Assembly: GCF_004339565.1 (NCBI RefSeq) | Contig: NZ_SMFZ01000002.1 | Coordinates: 2,604,001 to 2,668,000 of the forward strand | Length of the DNA stretch: 64,000 nucleotides | From: Pseudonocardia endophytica | Lineage (GTDB): Bacteria; Actinomycetota; Actinomycetes; Mycobacteriales; Pseudonocardiaceae | Reading direction: 5' to 3' | Shown: in pieces, positions 9,866 through 18,692 of the stretch | Layout of the letters: each line of letters starts with the position of its first letter | How positions within the stretch are numbered: position 1 is the stretch's first letter | The notes under the pieces: model-generated | Database searches by the model: none | What the model was told of the DNA's origin: nothing | Seen by the model: the letters and a program-made list of their open reading frames with translations, nothing else | Made by a program: the position numbers and the translations under genes

Positions 9866-12016
9866 GTGCCCCTCTCGCGAAAGGTCGTGCCCGTGGACGC
9901 CCTCGGCCCCGTCCTGGTCGGCGTGTACCTCATCGGGATCCTGGTCTCGGGCACGGTGATCCGGGCCCGCGCCGGGACCGGCGTCTGGCTACGGCTGAAG
10001 GTCTTCGGTCCCGACGGGTTCGGTCCGGTGTGGATCGCGACGGCGACGGCCTGCTCGATGGCCTGGCCCGTCACGCTGGCCGTATGGCTCGCCAGGGGCC
10101 GCCCCGAGCCGCGGGTGGTGTTCAACGAGAAGGCGGAGGAGCGCAGTCGTCGGGAGACCGCGGCCGCCGCGGCCGCCCAGCCGGCACCCCCGCGACCGGC
10201 GGTGGCGAGCCAGACCGCGCGGGCCGGGTCGGTCCCGCCGGCGAGTCCGATCGCGCGGGCCGGAGCGGCGGTGGTTCCGCCCGTGAACCCGGTCGCCCGG
10301 ATCGCCCCGGCCACGACCACCGTCCCGACCACCAGCTTCGGCTACACCGCTCCGCCCGACGCCGTCGTCGACGGGTGGGGCTGCCCGAACCGCGACTGCG
10401 GGCGCGGCGGCCCCGACGTCCCGCAGCGGTGGCCGCACCCGTGCCCGGGGTGCGGAACCGCGACCGACCCGACGTTCGCCGAGCCGTGGGCGCACGACGC
10501 TCGCGGCCCGTTCCTGCGGGCTGCCGTCGCCGGGTCCGCCCCGGCCGTCCGGGAGGTGTGGGTCGGCGCTCTGGCCGGCTGGGAACACGCCGATGCGTTG
10601 CGCAGAGCCGACGCCGCCGCGGCGGAGCGCGCCCGGCTCCGGGCCCGCGACGTGCTCGGCCAGGTCTCCGAGGCCACCGCCGGGTCGCTGCAGGCCGGGA
10701 TCGTGAACGGATGCCTGGCCCACGGCCTCGCCGACTCCGCCGCGGACGAGCTCCTGTACTGGTCGGCCCGCGTCCGCACGGCAGGCGCCGCCGCCGACTC
10801 CGGACGACGCGCGGACTGCCGCACCCTGATGGACGGTTCGCTCGACTTCCTGGAGAGCGCTGCCGGTGCCGGGCACCGGTTCGCCCCCGAGATCCGTCGC
10901 TCCGCCCTGCTCCTCCGGTCAGCCGTGGGGGATCTTCTGGCCGCCGGCGTCGACGAGCGGGCGGCGCGGGTACTGGACGGCGCGCCGTTCCCGGTCGCGG
11001 TCCCGGCGCCACGGACAGCGCAGGCATCCGCCGCGACCGCCGTCGACCCCGCGCCTGCGGCCGCCCCGCCGTGGCCGGAGAGCAGGCCAGCACGGTCGAC
11101 CGTCGTGCAGCCCACGACCGGTTCCCGGGCGGCGCAGGCCGTGCCGCCGGACTCCGGGTCATTCCCGCCGCCGGTGGCCCGTCCCGTGGCCGCGCGACCG
11201 ACGACCCGGGCCGAAGCGCGGTCCGAGGACCCGGACCGCGTGTTGGCGGCCGTGCTCGGCGGTGTGGTCGTCGGCAGCGCGCCGGTCCTCGACGCCGTGC
11301 GCGCCTGGGTCCCGGACGGCTCGTCGGCGGTCGAGGACCCGGCGCCCGCCGACGGTCCAGCGACGATCGGTGGTGCTGCCCTCGGGCGGGTCCGCCGCGG
11401 TGCGGGCAAGCTCGTCGGCTCGTCCGGACCGGGCACTCCCGACTGGGCCGCGGCCGGCCCGCACCACCGGGCCGCGTGGTGGTCGGAGCGGATGGGTGCG
11501 GTGGTGGCGGCCGCGGTGGCGGCGGCCTCCTCGAGCGGCCCCGTCGCGGAGCACGCCAGCCTCCGGCCCGCCGTGTCGATGGCCGGGCAGGCGTTCGTGC
11601 TCTGCGCGGTCGCCGCCGAGTTCGGTGTGGCCGACCGTGACGAGCTGGTCGCCCTCCTGGCCGACGTCCTGTTCGGACGGACACCGCCCGCCTCCGCGAC
11701 GGAGCCCGATCCGGGGACCCTCGCCGACGTCGCACGCCGGCTCGACGGCACGGGCGCTGCCCGGGTCACGGCGTTCACCGAGATCGCGTGGAGGCTCGGA
11801 CGCTCCCTGCTCACCCTTCGCACGGAGCTGACGGACCGCCCGGAACCGGCCCGGCGCAGCCGGCTCGGGAAGGTGCCGGGTCTCGGTGCGGTCGGCGGTT
11901 TCCTCGACGAGCGGTCGGCCCTGCGGGAGGTGACGGCGTCCGGTGTCGCCTGGCTCGAGAGGCGCTCGGCCCCGCCCGGTCCACCGTTCGGCGACCCGGT
12001 GTCGCGTTCGTCGTAA
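9866..12016 (+). CDS. Membrane protein with zinc ribbon and long helical/low-complexity C-terminal part
   Basis: 716 aa from GTG 9866; a second GTG at 9893 preceded by AAAGG is equally possible and would trim nine residues. Two hydrophobic helices lie near residues 8-28 and 50-75. After an Ala/Pro-rich spacer comes a four-Cys zinc ribbon (CPNRDC then CPGC, near residues 173-200). Next is a helical region, a Pro/Ala-rich low-complexity linker (about residues 370-450) and another helical domain (about 530-700). I do not recognise the protein. It leads a two-gene plus-strand operon with the 397-aa membrane protein, 65 bp downstream, and meets the minus-strand AAA operon head-on. The combination of membrane helices and zinc ribbon is echoed in the 255-aa protein at the far end of that operon. 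Confidence 0.7.
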   Translation: MPLSRKVVPVDALGPVLVGVYLIGILVSGTVIRARAGTGVWLRLKVFGPDGFGPVWIATATACSMAWPVTLAVWLARGRPEPRVVFNEKAEERSRRETAAAAAAQPAPPRPAVASQTARAGSVPPASPIARAGAAVVPPVNPVARIAPATTTVPTTSFGYTAPPDAVVDGWGCPNRDCGRGGPDVPQRWPHPCPGCGTATDPTFAEPWAHDARGPFLRAAVAGSAPAVREVWVGALAGWEHADALRRADAAAAERARLRARDVLGQVSEATAGSLQAGIVNGCLAHGLADSAADELLYWSARVRTAGAAADSGRRADCRTLMDGSLDFLESAAGAGHRFAPEIRRSALLLRSAVGDLLAAGVDERAARVLDGAPFPVAVPAPRTAQASAATAVDPAPAAAPPWPESRPARSTVVQPTTGSRAAQAVPPDSGSFPPPVARPVAARPTTRAEARSEDPDRVLAAVLGGVVVGSAPVLDAVRAWVPDGSSAVEDPAPADGPATIGGAALGRVRRGAGKLVGSSGPGTPDWAAAGPHHRAAWWSERMGAVVAAAVAAASSSGPVAEHASLRPAVSMAGQAFVLCAVAAEFGVADRDELVALLADVLFGRTPPASATEPDPGTLADVARRLDGTGAARVTAFTEIAWRLGRSLLTLRTELTDRPEPARRSRLGKVPGLGAVGGFLDERSALREVTASGVAWLERRSAPPGPPFGDPVSRSS

Positions 12017-12081
12017 CGAGCGCGTTCCGGGTCCCGAGATCGCGGAAGAGCCGCCGACAGCCGGCGGGAGAGGACGACGAC

Positions 12082-13275
12082 GTGAGCGACCACCCCACAC
12101 GGGCCGCACGACCCGACCGGCCGCTCTGGGGGCCCGTGCGGCGTCCGGGCGAGGTGACTCCACCCGGTCCGCTCGACGCGCCCACCGCGGAGCCCGACGC
12201 GGCGACGCCGGCCGGGCCGCCGTCGACCGGCCCTGACATGCCGGGTGCGTCGCCGTGGTCCGGCCCGGAGGGGCCCGCCGCCTCGCCGTGGTCAGGCCAG
12301 CAGGCGCAGGGCGCGCCGTGGTCGAGCCCGGAGGTGCCGGGTGCGTCGCCGGGGACGGTCGCGGCCGGCGTGGCGGCGCTGCCTGCCCCGGACACCGCGG
12401 CCGCCCCCGGATGGGCTCCCGCCCCCGGGGCACCCGACGGTCCCGCCATGTTCGGCGGACCGGCAACCGGCAACCCGTACGCAGGCACGCTCGGGGGCGA
12501 CCTCTACGGGCCGGCGACCCCGTCCCACCCCCTGTCGTCCCCCTTCACCGAGACCCGTCAACGGCCCACCGTCCCTCCTCAGTGGACCGGACCGGACCGG
12601 ACCCACGCGACTCCGCCGCCCACGGTCCCGCCTGCTCCGGCGACCCCTGCTGCCGCAGGTGAGTGGAGCCGGACGAGGCTGATCGCCGTCGGCATCACGT
12701 GCGCGGTCGCGCTCCTCGTCGCCGGATCCGGTGTGGTGTGGGCGATGAACCGCGTCCCGGGACCGGCCGCGGACGCGGCGTCCGTCGGACAGGACCCGGT
12801 CAGCCCGGCGTCGGTCGCGCCCGCCCCGGCATCCACCCAGGCCGCCCCCGACCCGACCGTGCGGTCCGGCTCGGGACTGGTCCAGGTCGACGCGGCAGCC
12901 GCCTCGAACCCGCTGGCCCAGCCGGTCGCCGACCTCCTGGACCGGCACTTCACCTCGATCAACACGCTGGACTACCCGACGTGGACCAGCACGGTGTCGT
13001 CACGGCGTGCCGCCGACCAGACGGCGGACCGGTGGCGGTCGGACTACCGGAGCACCCGCGACGGCGACGTCCACGTCACCTCGATCTCCGACGACGGCAG
13101 CGGCGCCGCGACCGTCGGGCTGCGGTTCACCAGCCAGCAGGACGTCGCGGACGCGCCGTCCGACCTCTCGGTCGGGAAGATCTGCTGGTCGAGCCGGTGG
13201 CCGATCACCGGGCTGCCGTCGGCCGGGACGATCGGCACCGCACCCAAGGGCACGACGACCAAGCAGGCCTGCTGA
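12082..13275 (+). CDS. Proline-rich single-pass membrane protein with small extracytoplasmic domain
   Basis: 397 aa from GTG 12082, just after GGAGAGGA; a reading that starts farther upstream would overlap the preceding gene and is rejected. Residues 1-190 are Pro/Gly/Ala-rich and disordered, with imperfect repeats around PGASPWSG, PAASPWSG and QGAPWSS (residues 53-90). One membrane helix follows (RLIAVGITCAVALLVAGSG, residues 197-220). Residues 275-397 form a small alpha+beta domain starting NPLAQPVADLLDRHFTSINT and containing two Cys, one near the C terminus, as expected for a domain outside the membrane. No family recognised; the fold looks like a SnoaL/NTF2-type or DUF4878-like periplasmic domain, which is a guess. 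Its stop is six bases from the stop of the convergent AAA gene. Confidence 0.7.
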   Translation: MSDHPTRAARPDRPLWGPVRRPGEVTPPGPLDAPTAEPDAATPAGPPSTGPDMPGASPWSGPEGPAASPWSGQQAQGAPWSSPEVPGASPGTVAAGVAALPAPDTAAAPGWAPAPGAPDGPAMFGGPATGNPYAGTLGGDLYGPATPSHPLSSPFTETRQRPTVPPQWTGPDRTHATPPPTVPPAPATPAAAGEWSRTRLIAVGITCAVALLVAGSGVVWAMNRVPGPAADAASVGQDPVSPASVAPAPASTQAAPDPTVRSGSGLVQVDAAAASNPLAQPVADLLDRHFTSINTLDYPTWTSTVSSRRAADQTADRWRSDYRSTRDGDVHVTSISDDGSGAATVGLRFTSQQDVADAPSDLSVGKICWSSRWPITGLPSAGTIGTAPKGTTTKQAC

Positions 13276-13281
13276 CCTCCC

Positions 13282-14829
13282 TCAGCCCAGCACGACCCGT
13301 CGCGGCCGGGGGCGTCCGTGCTCCGGCACGGCCACCGGCCGACCGGACGCCGGGATGGCCCGGTCGCCGAACGCGCGGATCTCGGCGATCCGTTCGGGCG
13401 CCGAGACGGACAGCGGGACGACGTTGCGGAACGCGTCGCGCATGAACTCGTCGGTGACGTGCGGGTCGCCGATCCGCATCGCCTCGTGGCCGATCTCCTT
13501 GACCGCGGACTCCAGGTCCGACCCCGCGAAGCCCTCGCTCATCTCGACGAGCTGCTCGACGACGTCCGGTGGCACGGGGACGCGCAGGTAGCGGCGCAGG
13601 TACATGCCGATGATGTCGCGTCGTTCCACGGCGTCGGGCAGGTCGACGAAGAACATGTCGTCGAACCGGCCGCTGCGCAGCAGCTCCTGCGGCAGTGACC
13701 GGACGTCGTTCGCGGTGGCGACGACGAAGACCCGCGCCTCGGACTCCTGCAGCCAGTAGAGGAACTGGCCGACCAGCCGCGTCGTCACGCCGGTGGAGTC
13801 GCTGCCGGAGCCGGCCAGGCCCTTCTCGATCTCGTCGATCCACAGCACACAGGGGGAGACGGTGTCGGCCGTGCTCAGCGCCTCCTTCAGGCGGCCCTCC
13901 GACTGGCCGACGTACTGACCGAAGATGGACGCCATGTCCAGCCGGTACAGGGGGAGCTGCCAGTTGGCGGCGATCGCCTTGGCCGACAACGACTTGCCGC
14001 AGCCCGGGACGCCGATGAGCAGCACTCCGCGAGGCGGGCGCATGCCCCGGTCGCGCAGGTCCATGGTCAGCAGGGGGCGCTTCTTGCGCAGCCATTCGCG
14101 CAGGCCGTCCAGCCCACCGACCTGGTTCTCGCCCTCGCGCAGCGTGACCCGCTCGATCCCGTTGAGATCACTGAAGATCGAGTCCTTGGCGCGGCTCAGC
14201 TCGGCGAGGTCTCCCCGGCTGATCCCGCCGCGGACGACCAGTGTGGACAGGATGTTCAGCGCCTCGATCTTCGTGATTCCACTGAGGATCGACGCGGCGA
14301 GTCCGAAGTCCTGTTCGGTCCACTCGATCGGGATCTGGCTCCGGTAGCCGTCGAGAAACCCCCGGATCTCGGCGCGCATCTCGTCCAGGTCGGGGACGTC
14401 CAGGGTGATCGACATGCCCAGCCGCTGCAGCCGGGGCCAGATCGGATCAGCGGTGAGCACGACGATCGTTCCGCCGCGCTGCTCCCCGAGGGCGGCGAGA
14501 TCGGCGAAGCGACGGCTCATGTCGTTGTCGTCGCCGAGGTTCTGCACGTCGGTGAACACCACGGTGACGTTCTGCCGGGCCTGGAACTGCTGACCGGTGA
14601 ACTCCAGTGCACCGAACAGCGACCGGTCGTCGATCACCTCGGCGCCGGTGCGCAGGTCGCACAGGCCCTGGCTGTGGCTGTGCACCAGGACCTGCAGCTG
14701 CTTCGCCCCCGCGACGGCGGCGAGCATGTCGCGGACACGGGCCTGCTCGACGGTGCGCACCGAGACGAACGGGATGCGGGCCAGCAGGAAGGACTCGATC
14801 TTGTGTGCGGTCTCGGCGCCGTTGGGCAC
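13282..14829 (-). CDS. AAA+ ATPase, Ycf46-like
   Basis: 515 aa from GTG 14829, with CAGGAG upstream. The N-terminal 220 residues ([20 protein letters not shown] onward, with a FTDVQNL strand) resemble the degenerate first half seen in Ycf46-type AAA proteins. The C-terminal half is a full AAA+ module: Walker A GVPGCGKS with Lys279, Walker [10 protein letters not shown] with Asp332/Glu333, a sensor-1 Asn in VVATANDV, and an arginine finger region in [14 protein letters not shown]. It should use ATP to remodel or extract a protein partner. It is the last gene of a six-gene minus-strand operon with a coiled-coil membrane protein and small soluble proteins, so those are its likely partners or substrates. 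ATPase class is firm; role is unknown. Confidence 0.85.
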   Translation of the reverse strand: MPNGAETAHKIESFLLARIPFVSVRTVEQARVRDMLAAVAGAKQLQVLVHSHSQGLCDLRTGAEVIDDRSLFGALEFTGQQFQARQNVTVVFTDVQNLGDDNDMSRRFADLAALGEQRGGTIVVLTADPIWPRLQRLGMSITLDVPDLDEMRAEIRGFLDGYRSQIPIEWTEQDFGLAASILSGITKIEALNILSTLVVRGGISRGDLAELSRAKDSIFSDLNGIERVTLREGENQVGGLDGLREWLRKKRPLLTMDLRDRGMRPPRGVLLIGVPGCGKSLSAKAIAANWQLPLYRLDMASIFGQYVGQSEGRLKEALSTADTVSPCVLWIDEIEKGLAGSGSDSTGVTTRLVGQFLYWLQESEARVFVVATANDVRSLPQELLRSGRFDDMFFVDLPDAVERRDIIGMYLRRYLRVPVPPDVVEQLVEMSEGFAGSDLESAVKEIGHEAMRIGDPHVTDEFMRDAFRNVVPLSVSAPERIAEIRAFGDRAIPASGRPVAVPEHGRPRPRRVVLG

Positions 14830-14845
14830 TGCGAGGAACTCCTGT

Positions 14846-15364
14846 CTACAGGATGACCCGTCGTCCGACGGGTGGGGGCGGAGCGCCTGGCGACGCCATG
14901 GGTGGTGCGGGCGGAGGGACGGCCGTCAGCCGGTTCTCCCGCACCGTCGCGATCAGCCGGTCGGCGCCTGGCCTGCGCCGCACGGCCTGTTCGAGGCTGT
15001 CCTGCGCCTGACCGGTCAGGTCCCGCAGCGCCGTCGACAGGGCCGTGCGGACCTCCTCGGGAAGCCGGGGATCGGCGGCGAGCGCCGTCAGTGGCCGGAG
15101 CCTGCCGCGTGCGGCGACGAGGATCGCGGCGAGCTCGGTCGGGGTGCCGAGCGGGCCGACGTCGAGGTGCCGTCGCAGCGTGTCGGTCCACCGGTCGGCC
15201 CTGGCCCGGAACGCGGCCGCGAGCCGGTCCAGGAGCCTGCCGACCATGTGCGGTCCGAGCTGCTCGTCGACGACCGTCAGGTGACGGGACGGGAGATCCT
15301 CGCCGCGGGCGAACGCGTCGAGCCAGCTCACCCACTCCGCGTAGGGGCCGTGCGCGGTCCGCAC
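14846..15364 (-). CDS. Small helical protein of the AAA operon, unknown
   Basis: 172 aa from GTG 15364, one base after the stop of the 105-aa gene, so translation is coupled. The protein is almost wholly helical and rich in Arg, Leu and Ala (EWVSWLDAFARGEDLPSRHL, then LLDRLAAAFRARADRWTDTL), ending in a Pro-rich tail PPAPPMASPGAPPPP. No known motif seen. It lies between the 105-aa protein and the AAA ATPase, with only 16 bp to the latter, so an adaptor or substrate-recognition role beside the ATPase is plausible but unproved. Confidence 0.7.
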   Translation of the reverse strand: MRTAHGPYAEWVSWLDAFARGEDLPSRHLTVVDEQLGPHMVGRLLDRLAAAFRARADRWTDTLRRHLDVGPLGTPTELAAILVAARGRLRPLTALAADPRLPEEVRTALSTALRDLTGQAQDSLEQAVRRRPGADRLIATVRENRLTAVPPPAPPMASPGAPPPPVGRRVIL

Positions 15365-15365
15365 C

Positions 15366-15683
15366 TCACCGCCCCCGGTGGCGCTGGACGAACTCGGTGG
15401 GCGGCAGCAGGTCCCACGACGGGAACCGCATGCCGAGCGGCCGCCCGGACGAGTCCTCGTCCGGTGAGCGGGTCTCGTGCCGTGGGGCAGCGGCCGGTGC
15501 CTGCACCGGGATCCGGAGCGTCGGCGGCGAGGACTCCTCGGCGGGCTCGGCGGGCTCGGCCGGCAGTGACGCCCACCCGCCGCCCCAGCCGTCGTCGGCG
15601 GGCCGGTCCGGCGCCGGGCGTGGTGACGGACGGTGGTGGAGAACGGGCTCTCCCGCGGGAGGCGGCGGCACGGGCTGCGACAT
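15366..15683 (-). CDS. Small Pro/Glu-rich protein of the AAA operon, unknown
   Basis: 105 aa. The ATG at 15683 overlaps the stop of the 579-aa gene as TGATG, which fixes the start; a much longer reading in this frame runs through that gene and is an artefact. The sequence is low complexity: Pro-rich at the start (SQPVPPPPAGEP), a short Trp/Gly stretch (DGWGGGWASL), Ala/Glu/Pro repeats (PAEPAEPAEE), then a conserved-looking end FPSWDLLPPTEFVQRHRG. It looks like a disordered linker peptide with one short interaction motif at the C terminus. No family recognised. Confidence 0.65.
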   Translation of the reverse strand: MSQPVPPPPAGEPVLHHRPSPRPAPDRPADDGWGGGWASLPAEPAEPAEESSPPTLRIPVQAPAAAPRHETRSPDEDSSGRPLGMRFPSWDLLPPTEFVQRHRGR

Positions 15684-17422
15684 CAGGCGACTCCCTCGCG
15701 TGCGTGGTCGTGGTGGCCGGTGACGAACGCGTCCCGGCTCAGCGCGGACATGTAGGTGCGGAACCCGTGGGCCCGTGCGATCTCCTGCTCCCAGGCCGAC
15801 CGCCAGTCCACGACCTCGGCGATCGCGCCCCTGACCTGCGCGCAGGCCTGGTCGCGTCGCCGGTCGCCGAGCACCCGGATGTGGTCCTTGCGGGGCTGCA
15901 GCCGGTAGTAGCCGTAGCCGGCCCACACACCGAGGGCGAGCATGACGATCACGAAGAACACGGCGCCGCCCGCACCGGCGTTCGCGGCGGTGACCACCGC
16001 CAGGATCGCCGCGAGCACGGCCCCGGCGATCGCGAACGGCCCGGCGTCGAACCGGACCGCGGCGATCTGCGCCTCGGTCTCGGCGTCGATGTGCCGTGAC
16101 AGGGAGGCGACCAGGTCCTGTTCGGACGCTCGCTCGTCGATCCGGCCGGTCCAGCCCTCGGTGGCCAGATCGACCCCGGCCGGCATCGCCTGCAGGTTGG
16201 CCGCCTCCAGCTGCCCGTCCGCCTCGATGATCCAGTCCTTGGCGAGCGCGACGGCCAGGCGCTGGGTGCCGTCGGAGGCCCCGACCTGGTCCGGGTAGAA
16301 GCCGGCGTTGGTGATCAACGTCAGGAAGTCGACCGTCCCGTCGTGGACCGGTGCGGCTGCGGCAACGGTGGCCGCGGCGGCCTTCTTGTCGCCGTCGTGC
16401 GCGATGATCGCGTCCAGCTCGGCGTGTCGGCGGCGCAGCGGCGCCTCCTCCTCGTCGTAGGACGTGACGAGCGTGTCCAGGATGTCGTCGACCCGGCGCT
16501 CCAGGTTCGGGTCCCGGTGCAGCGGCCGGTCGAAGATCCCGCGGAAGTGGGCTTCCGCGCGGCCGTGCACGGTGGCCCCGGCGTAGAGGTCGGCCAGCAG
16601 CGGCCACGTCGGGCTGATCGCCGGCAGCACCGTGTACCCGGTCGGTGCGGGTGCTCGCAGGCCGTCGACGAGCTGCCGCCACCGCGTGACCTGGGCGGCG
16701 ACGATCGCCGGGTCGGCTCCGAGTCGCTCGTACCACTCGTGCAGGTGGCTCATCACCATCGGCTTCGCGTCGGCTCCGAGCGCGCCGGTGGCGGACGCGT
16801 CGAGCACGACCGTGAACTCCTGGGACAGCAGGGCCGGGTCCTGCCGGGCCATGTACTGCCGCAGCCAGCGCGCGGTGGCCGCGTCGCGCCGGTGACGGCG
16901 GAGCACGAGCGCGAAGAACAGCGCCGTCTTGTCGTTGTCCCGGCTCAGCGCCTCGCCGAGCGCGCGCTCGGCGAGCAGCTGGTCGTCGCGGATCCAGGCG
17001 GCGAGCGCGACGAGCGCCGGTGCCAGCCAGTACCGAGGCGTGGTGATCATCAGTTCCTCGGCGGTGCCCTGCATCGTCTCCTGGGTGACGATGCCCGAGT
17101 CCATGCCCTGCAACGTGCCGGTGGCCAGGCGCCGGACCTCGGCGAAGTGCCCGTACTTGCCGTCGAGCTCCTGTACGACGGCGATCACCTGCGACTGCGC
17201 GAGCTGCAGGTTGTTCGCCAGCTCGTCGCGGAGCAGGAACTCGTCGAACAGGCGCCGGAGGTCGTTGAGCTCGGCGCGGGTGACGTCCTGGTTGTCCGAG
17301 ACCTGCTCGACGGTCTGGTGGAGGGCCAGCTGGAGCCGCTGCAGCTGGTCGAGGTCACGGCTGAGGCCGTTGATGTTGCCGGAGAGTCTGTTGATGGCGT
17401 GGGCGACACCAGGATCAGACAT
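15683..17422 (-). CDS. Coiled-coil protein with two C-terminal membrane helices, unknown
   Basis: 579 aa from ATG 17422, with GGAGG upstream and only 3 bp after the previous stop. Residues 1-95 are a long coiled coil (INRLSGNINGLSRDLDQLQR and onward). Residues 95-460 are helical with several Trp and His. Near residues 478-525 are two membrane helices (GPFAIAGAVLAAILAVVTAA and AVFFVIVMLALGVWAGYGYY) joined by a short Gly-rich turn, and the last 50 residues are cytoplasmic. It is the largest protein of the operon and the probable scaffold at the membrane. I cannot name a family. Partners suggested by the operon are the 105- and 172-aa proteins and the AAA ATPase. Confidence 0.7.
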   Translation of the reverse strand: MSDPGVAHAINRLSGNINGLSRDLDQLQRLQLALHQTVEQVSDNQDVTRAELNDLRRLFDEFLLRDELANNLQLAQSQVIAVVQELDGKYGHFAEVRRLATGTLQGMDSGIVTQETMQGTAEELMITTPRYWLAPALVALAAWIRDDQLLAERALGEALSRDNDKTALFFALVLRRHRRDAATARWLRQYMARQDPALLSQEFTVVLDASATGALGADAKPMVMSHLHEWYERLGADPAIVAAQVTRWRQLVDGLRAPAPTGYTVLPAISPTWPLLADLYAGATVHGRAEAHFRGIFDRPLHRDPNLERRVDDILDTLVTSYDEEEAPLRRRHAELDAIIAHDGDKKAAAATVAAAAPVHDGTVDFLTLITNAGFYPDQVGASDGTQRLAVALAKDWIIEADGQLEAANLQAMPAGVDLATEGWTGRIDERASEQDLVASLSRHIDAETEAQIAAVRFDAGPFAIAGAVLAAILAVVTAANAGAGGAVFFVIVMLALGVWAGYGYYRLQPRKDHIRVLGDRRRDQACAQVRGAIAEVVDWRSAWEQEIARAHGFRTYMSALSRDAFVTGHHDHAREGVA

Positions 17423-17425
17423 GTC

Positions 17426-17881
17426 TCAGTCCTCCATCGAGACGACGGAACCGTCGGCGCGCACGCACACCAGCCGGTCGGGGTAGACCTCGATCACGAG
17501 GTAGTGCTCGGTGCGGGCCAGCGAGCGGGCCGACTCCAGCCGGCCGGGGAGTGCCTGGCCCCGCACGTAGTGCTCGATGATCTGGCCGTCGATCGTCAGC
17601 GTGTGCGCCTCGTAGGGCGGGCCGAGGTAGCAGTGCCCGACGAAGCCGAGTGGCACCGACGCCCACTGGTCGGCGAACTCGCGGGCGATCGCGTCGGCGA
17701 CCTCCGCGAGATCCAGCGGGCCGAGCGTCGCCGACACGTCCAGCCGCCCGATCGCGGTCAGGTAGCGGGCGGAGCGCGGTGTGGTGAGAACCCGTCCACC
17801 GGTGTGGGTGGACGGTCGGGTGTTCCGCAGCGCGTCCGGTGTCACCAGCCGCCCCTCGGAACGGACGATCGGTCGGGGCAT
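17426..17881 (-). CDS. Small soluble protein of the AAA operon, unknown
   Basis: 151 aa from ATG 17881, with GAAGG upstream. The middle is a compact alpha+beta unit: LGFVGHCYLGPPYEAHTLTI, then QIIEHYVRGQALPGRLESA and a strand EHYLVIEVYPDRLVCVRADG. The end VYPDRLVCVRADGSVVSM reads like paired strands. No catalytic motif, signal peptide or membrane segment. It stands 43 bp after the zinc-ribbon membrane protein and 3 bp before the coiled-coil gene, so it belongs to the same transcript. Function not recognised. Confidence 0.7.
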   Translation of the reverse strand: MPRPIVRSEGRLVTPDALRNTRPSTHTGGRVLTTPRSARYLTAIGRLDVSATLGPLDLAEVADAIAREFADQWASVPLGFVGHCYLGPPYEAHTLTIDGQIIEHYVRGQALPGRLESARSLARTEHYLVIEVYPDRLVCVRADGSVVSMED

Positions 17882-17924
17882 CAGGACTCGCCTTCGGTGG
17901 GGAGGAACGGGGGAACGGATCCGG

Positions 17925-18692
17925 TCACGACAGACCGTCGACGACCAGGACGACCACGCAGGTCAGGACGATGAGCGCCGCGGTCGCGTCCGCGATCCGC
18001 GCGGCGACGACCGTCGGTGCCGGACGGGCACCGATCACGGCGCCGTCCTCGAGCCGGACGGCTTCGCGGACCCGGACGGTGCCGTCGTGACCGGCTCGGC
18101 CGTACACCTCGACGACGTCCCCGCGCCGCGGTGGGTCTCCGACCGGCTCGCCGTCGAGGTGGCATGTGTGCCGGGCCCCGGACGTCTCGGTCAGCTCGAC
18201 CGTGCGGCGTCGCCACGCGTACGCCCCGACGGGGCCGTCGCCACCCGAGACGCGGAGCGCGATCGAGGCGACGCGGGCGACGACCAGCACGCCGCCGAGA
18301 GCCAGCAGCAGGACGACGGTCTGCGACGCGGGCCCTCCGACCACGGCGACCCCGAGCACGCCGAGGACCGCCGCGACCGTGATGACCACGGCCGCCATGC
18401 GATGCCGGACGGCGACGTGACGGGACTCCTCGATCCGGCCGGTGACGGTCCCGGTCACCAGGGGGCCGGCCGTCCGGGGAGACCGACGACGTGGGCGCCG
18501 TGCCGATGGCGGGCGGACGGGTGCGGTGCTGGCCGTCGCGACGGTCGCGGGCGATGCAGGGACGGCTGGGCCGAGGATCACCGCACGGCCGACGGGTGCC
18601 GCAGCGGGACGGGGGAGGGCCGCACCGCACCGCGGGCAGTCGAGATCGGTCGACGAGCCAGGGGCATGACACCGGGAGCACTGTGCGGTCAT
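17925..18692 (-). CDS. Zinc-ribbon membrane protein heading the AAA operon
   Basis: 255 aa from ATG 18692, preceded by GAGGCGAGGG. Residues 5-23 form a zinc ribbon of the CxxC-CxxC type (CSRCHAPG then CPRCG). A basic Pro/Arg linker follows (about residues 60-72). Three membrane helices are visible: AAVVITVAAVLGVLGVAVV, TVVLLLALGGVLVVARVASI, and a last one at the C terminus (ALIVLTCVVVLVVDG). Between the second and third is a short beta-rich domain containing GDVVEVYGRAGHDGTVRV, OB-like in feel. It heads a minus-strand operon that runs to the AAA ATPase at 13282, and mirrors the plus-strand zinc-ribbon membrane protein at 9866. Family not recognised. Confidence 0.7.
   Translation of the reverse strand: MTAQCSRCHAPGSSTDLDCPRCGAALPRPAAAPVGRAVILGPAVPASPATVATASTAPVRPPSARRPRRRSPRTAGPLVTGTVTGRIEESRHVAVRHRMAAVVITVAAVLGVLGVAVVGGPASQTVVLLLALGGVLVVARVASIALRVSGGDGPVGAYAWRRRTVELTETSGARHTCHLDGEPVGDPPRRGDVVEVYGRAGHDGTVRVREAVRLEDGAVIGARPAPTVVAARIADATAALIVLTCVVVLVVDGLS

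Noticed and set aside
11788-12081. N-terminal extension of the 397-aa membrane protein into the zinc-ribbon gene
   Set aside because: Overlaps the preceding gene out of frame; GTG 12082 has a good ribosome site.
15366-16736. Long reading (456 codons) of the frame of the 105-aa gene
   Set aside because: The first 350 codons lie in the wrong frame of the coiled-coil gene; only the part from ATG 15683 is real.
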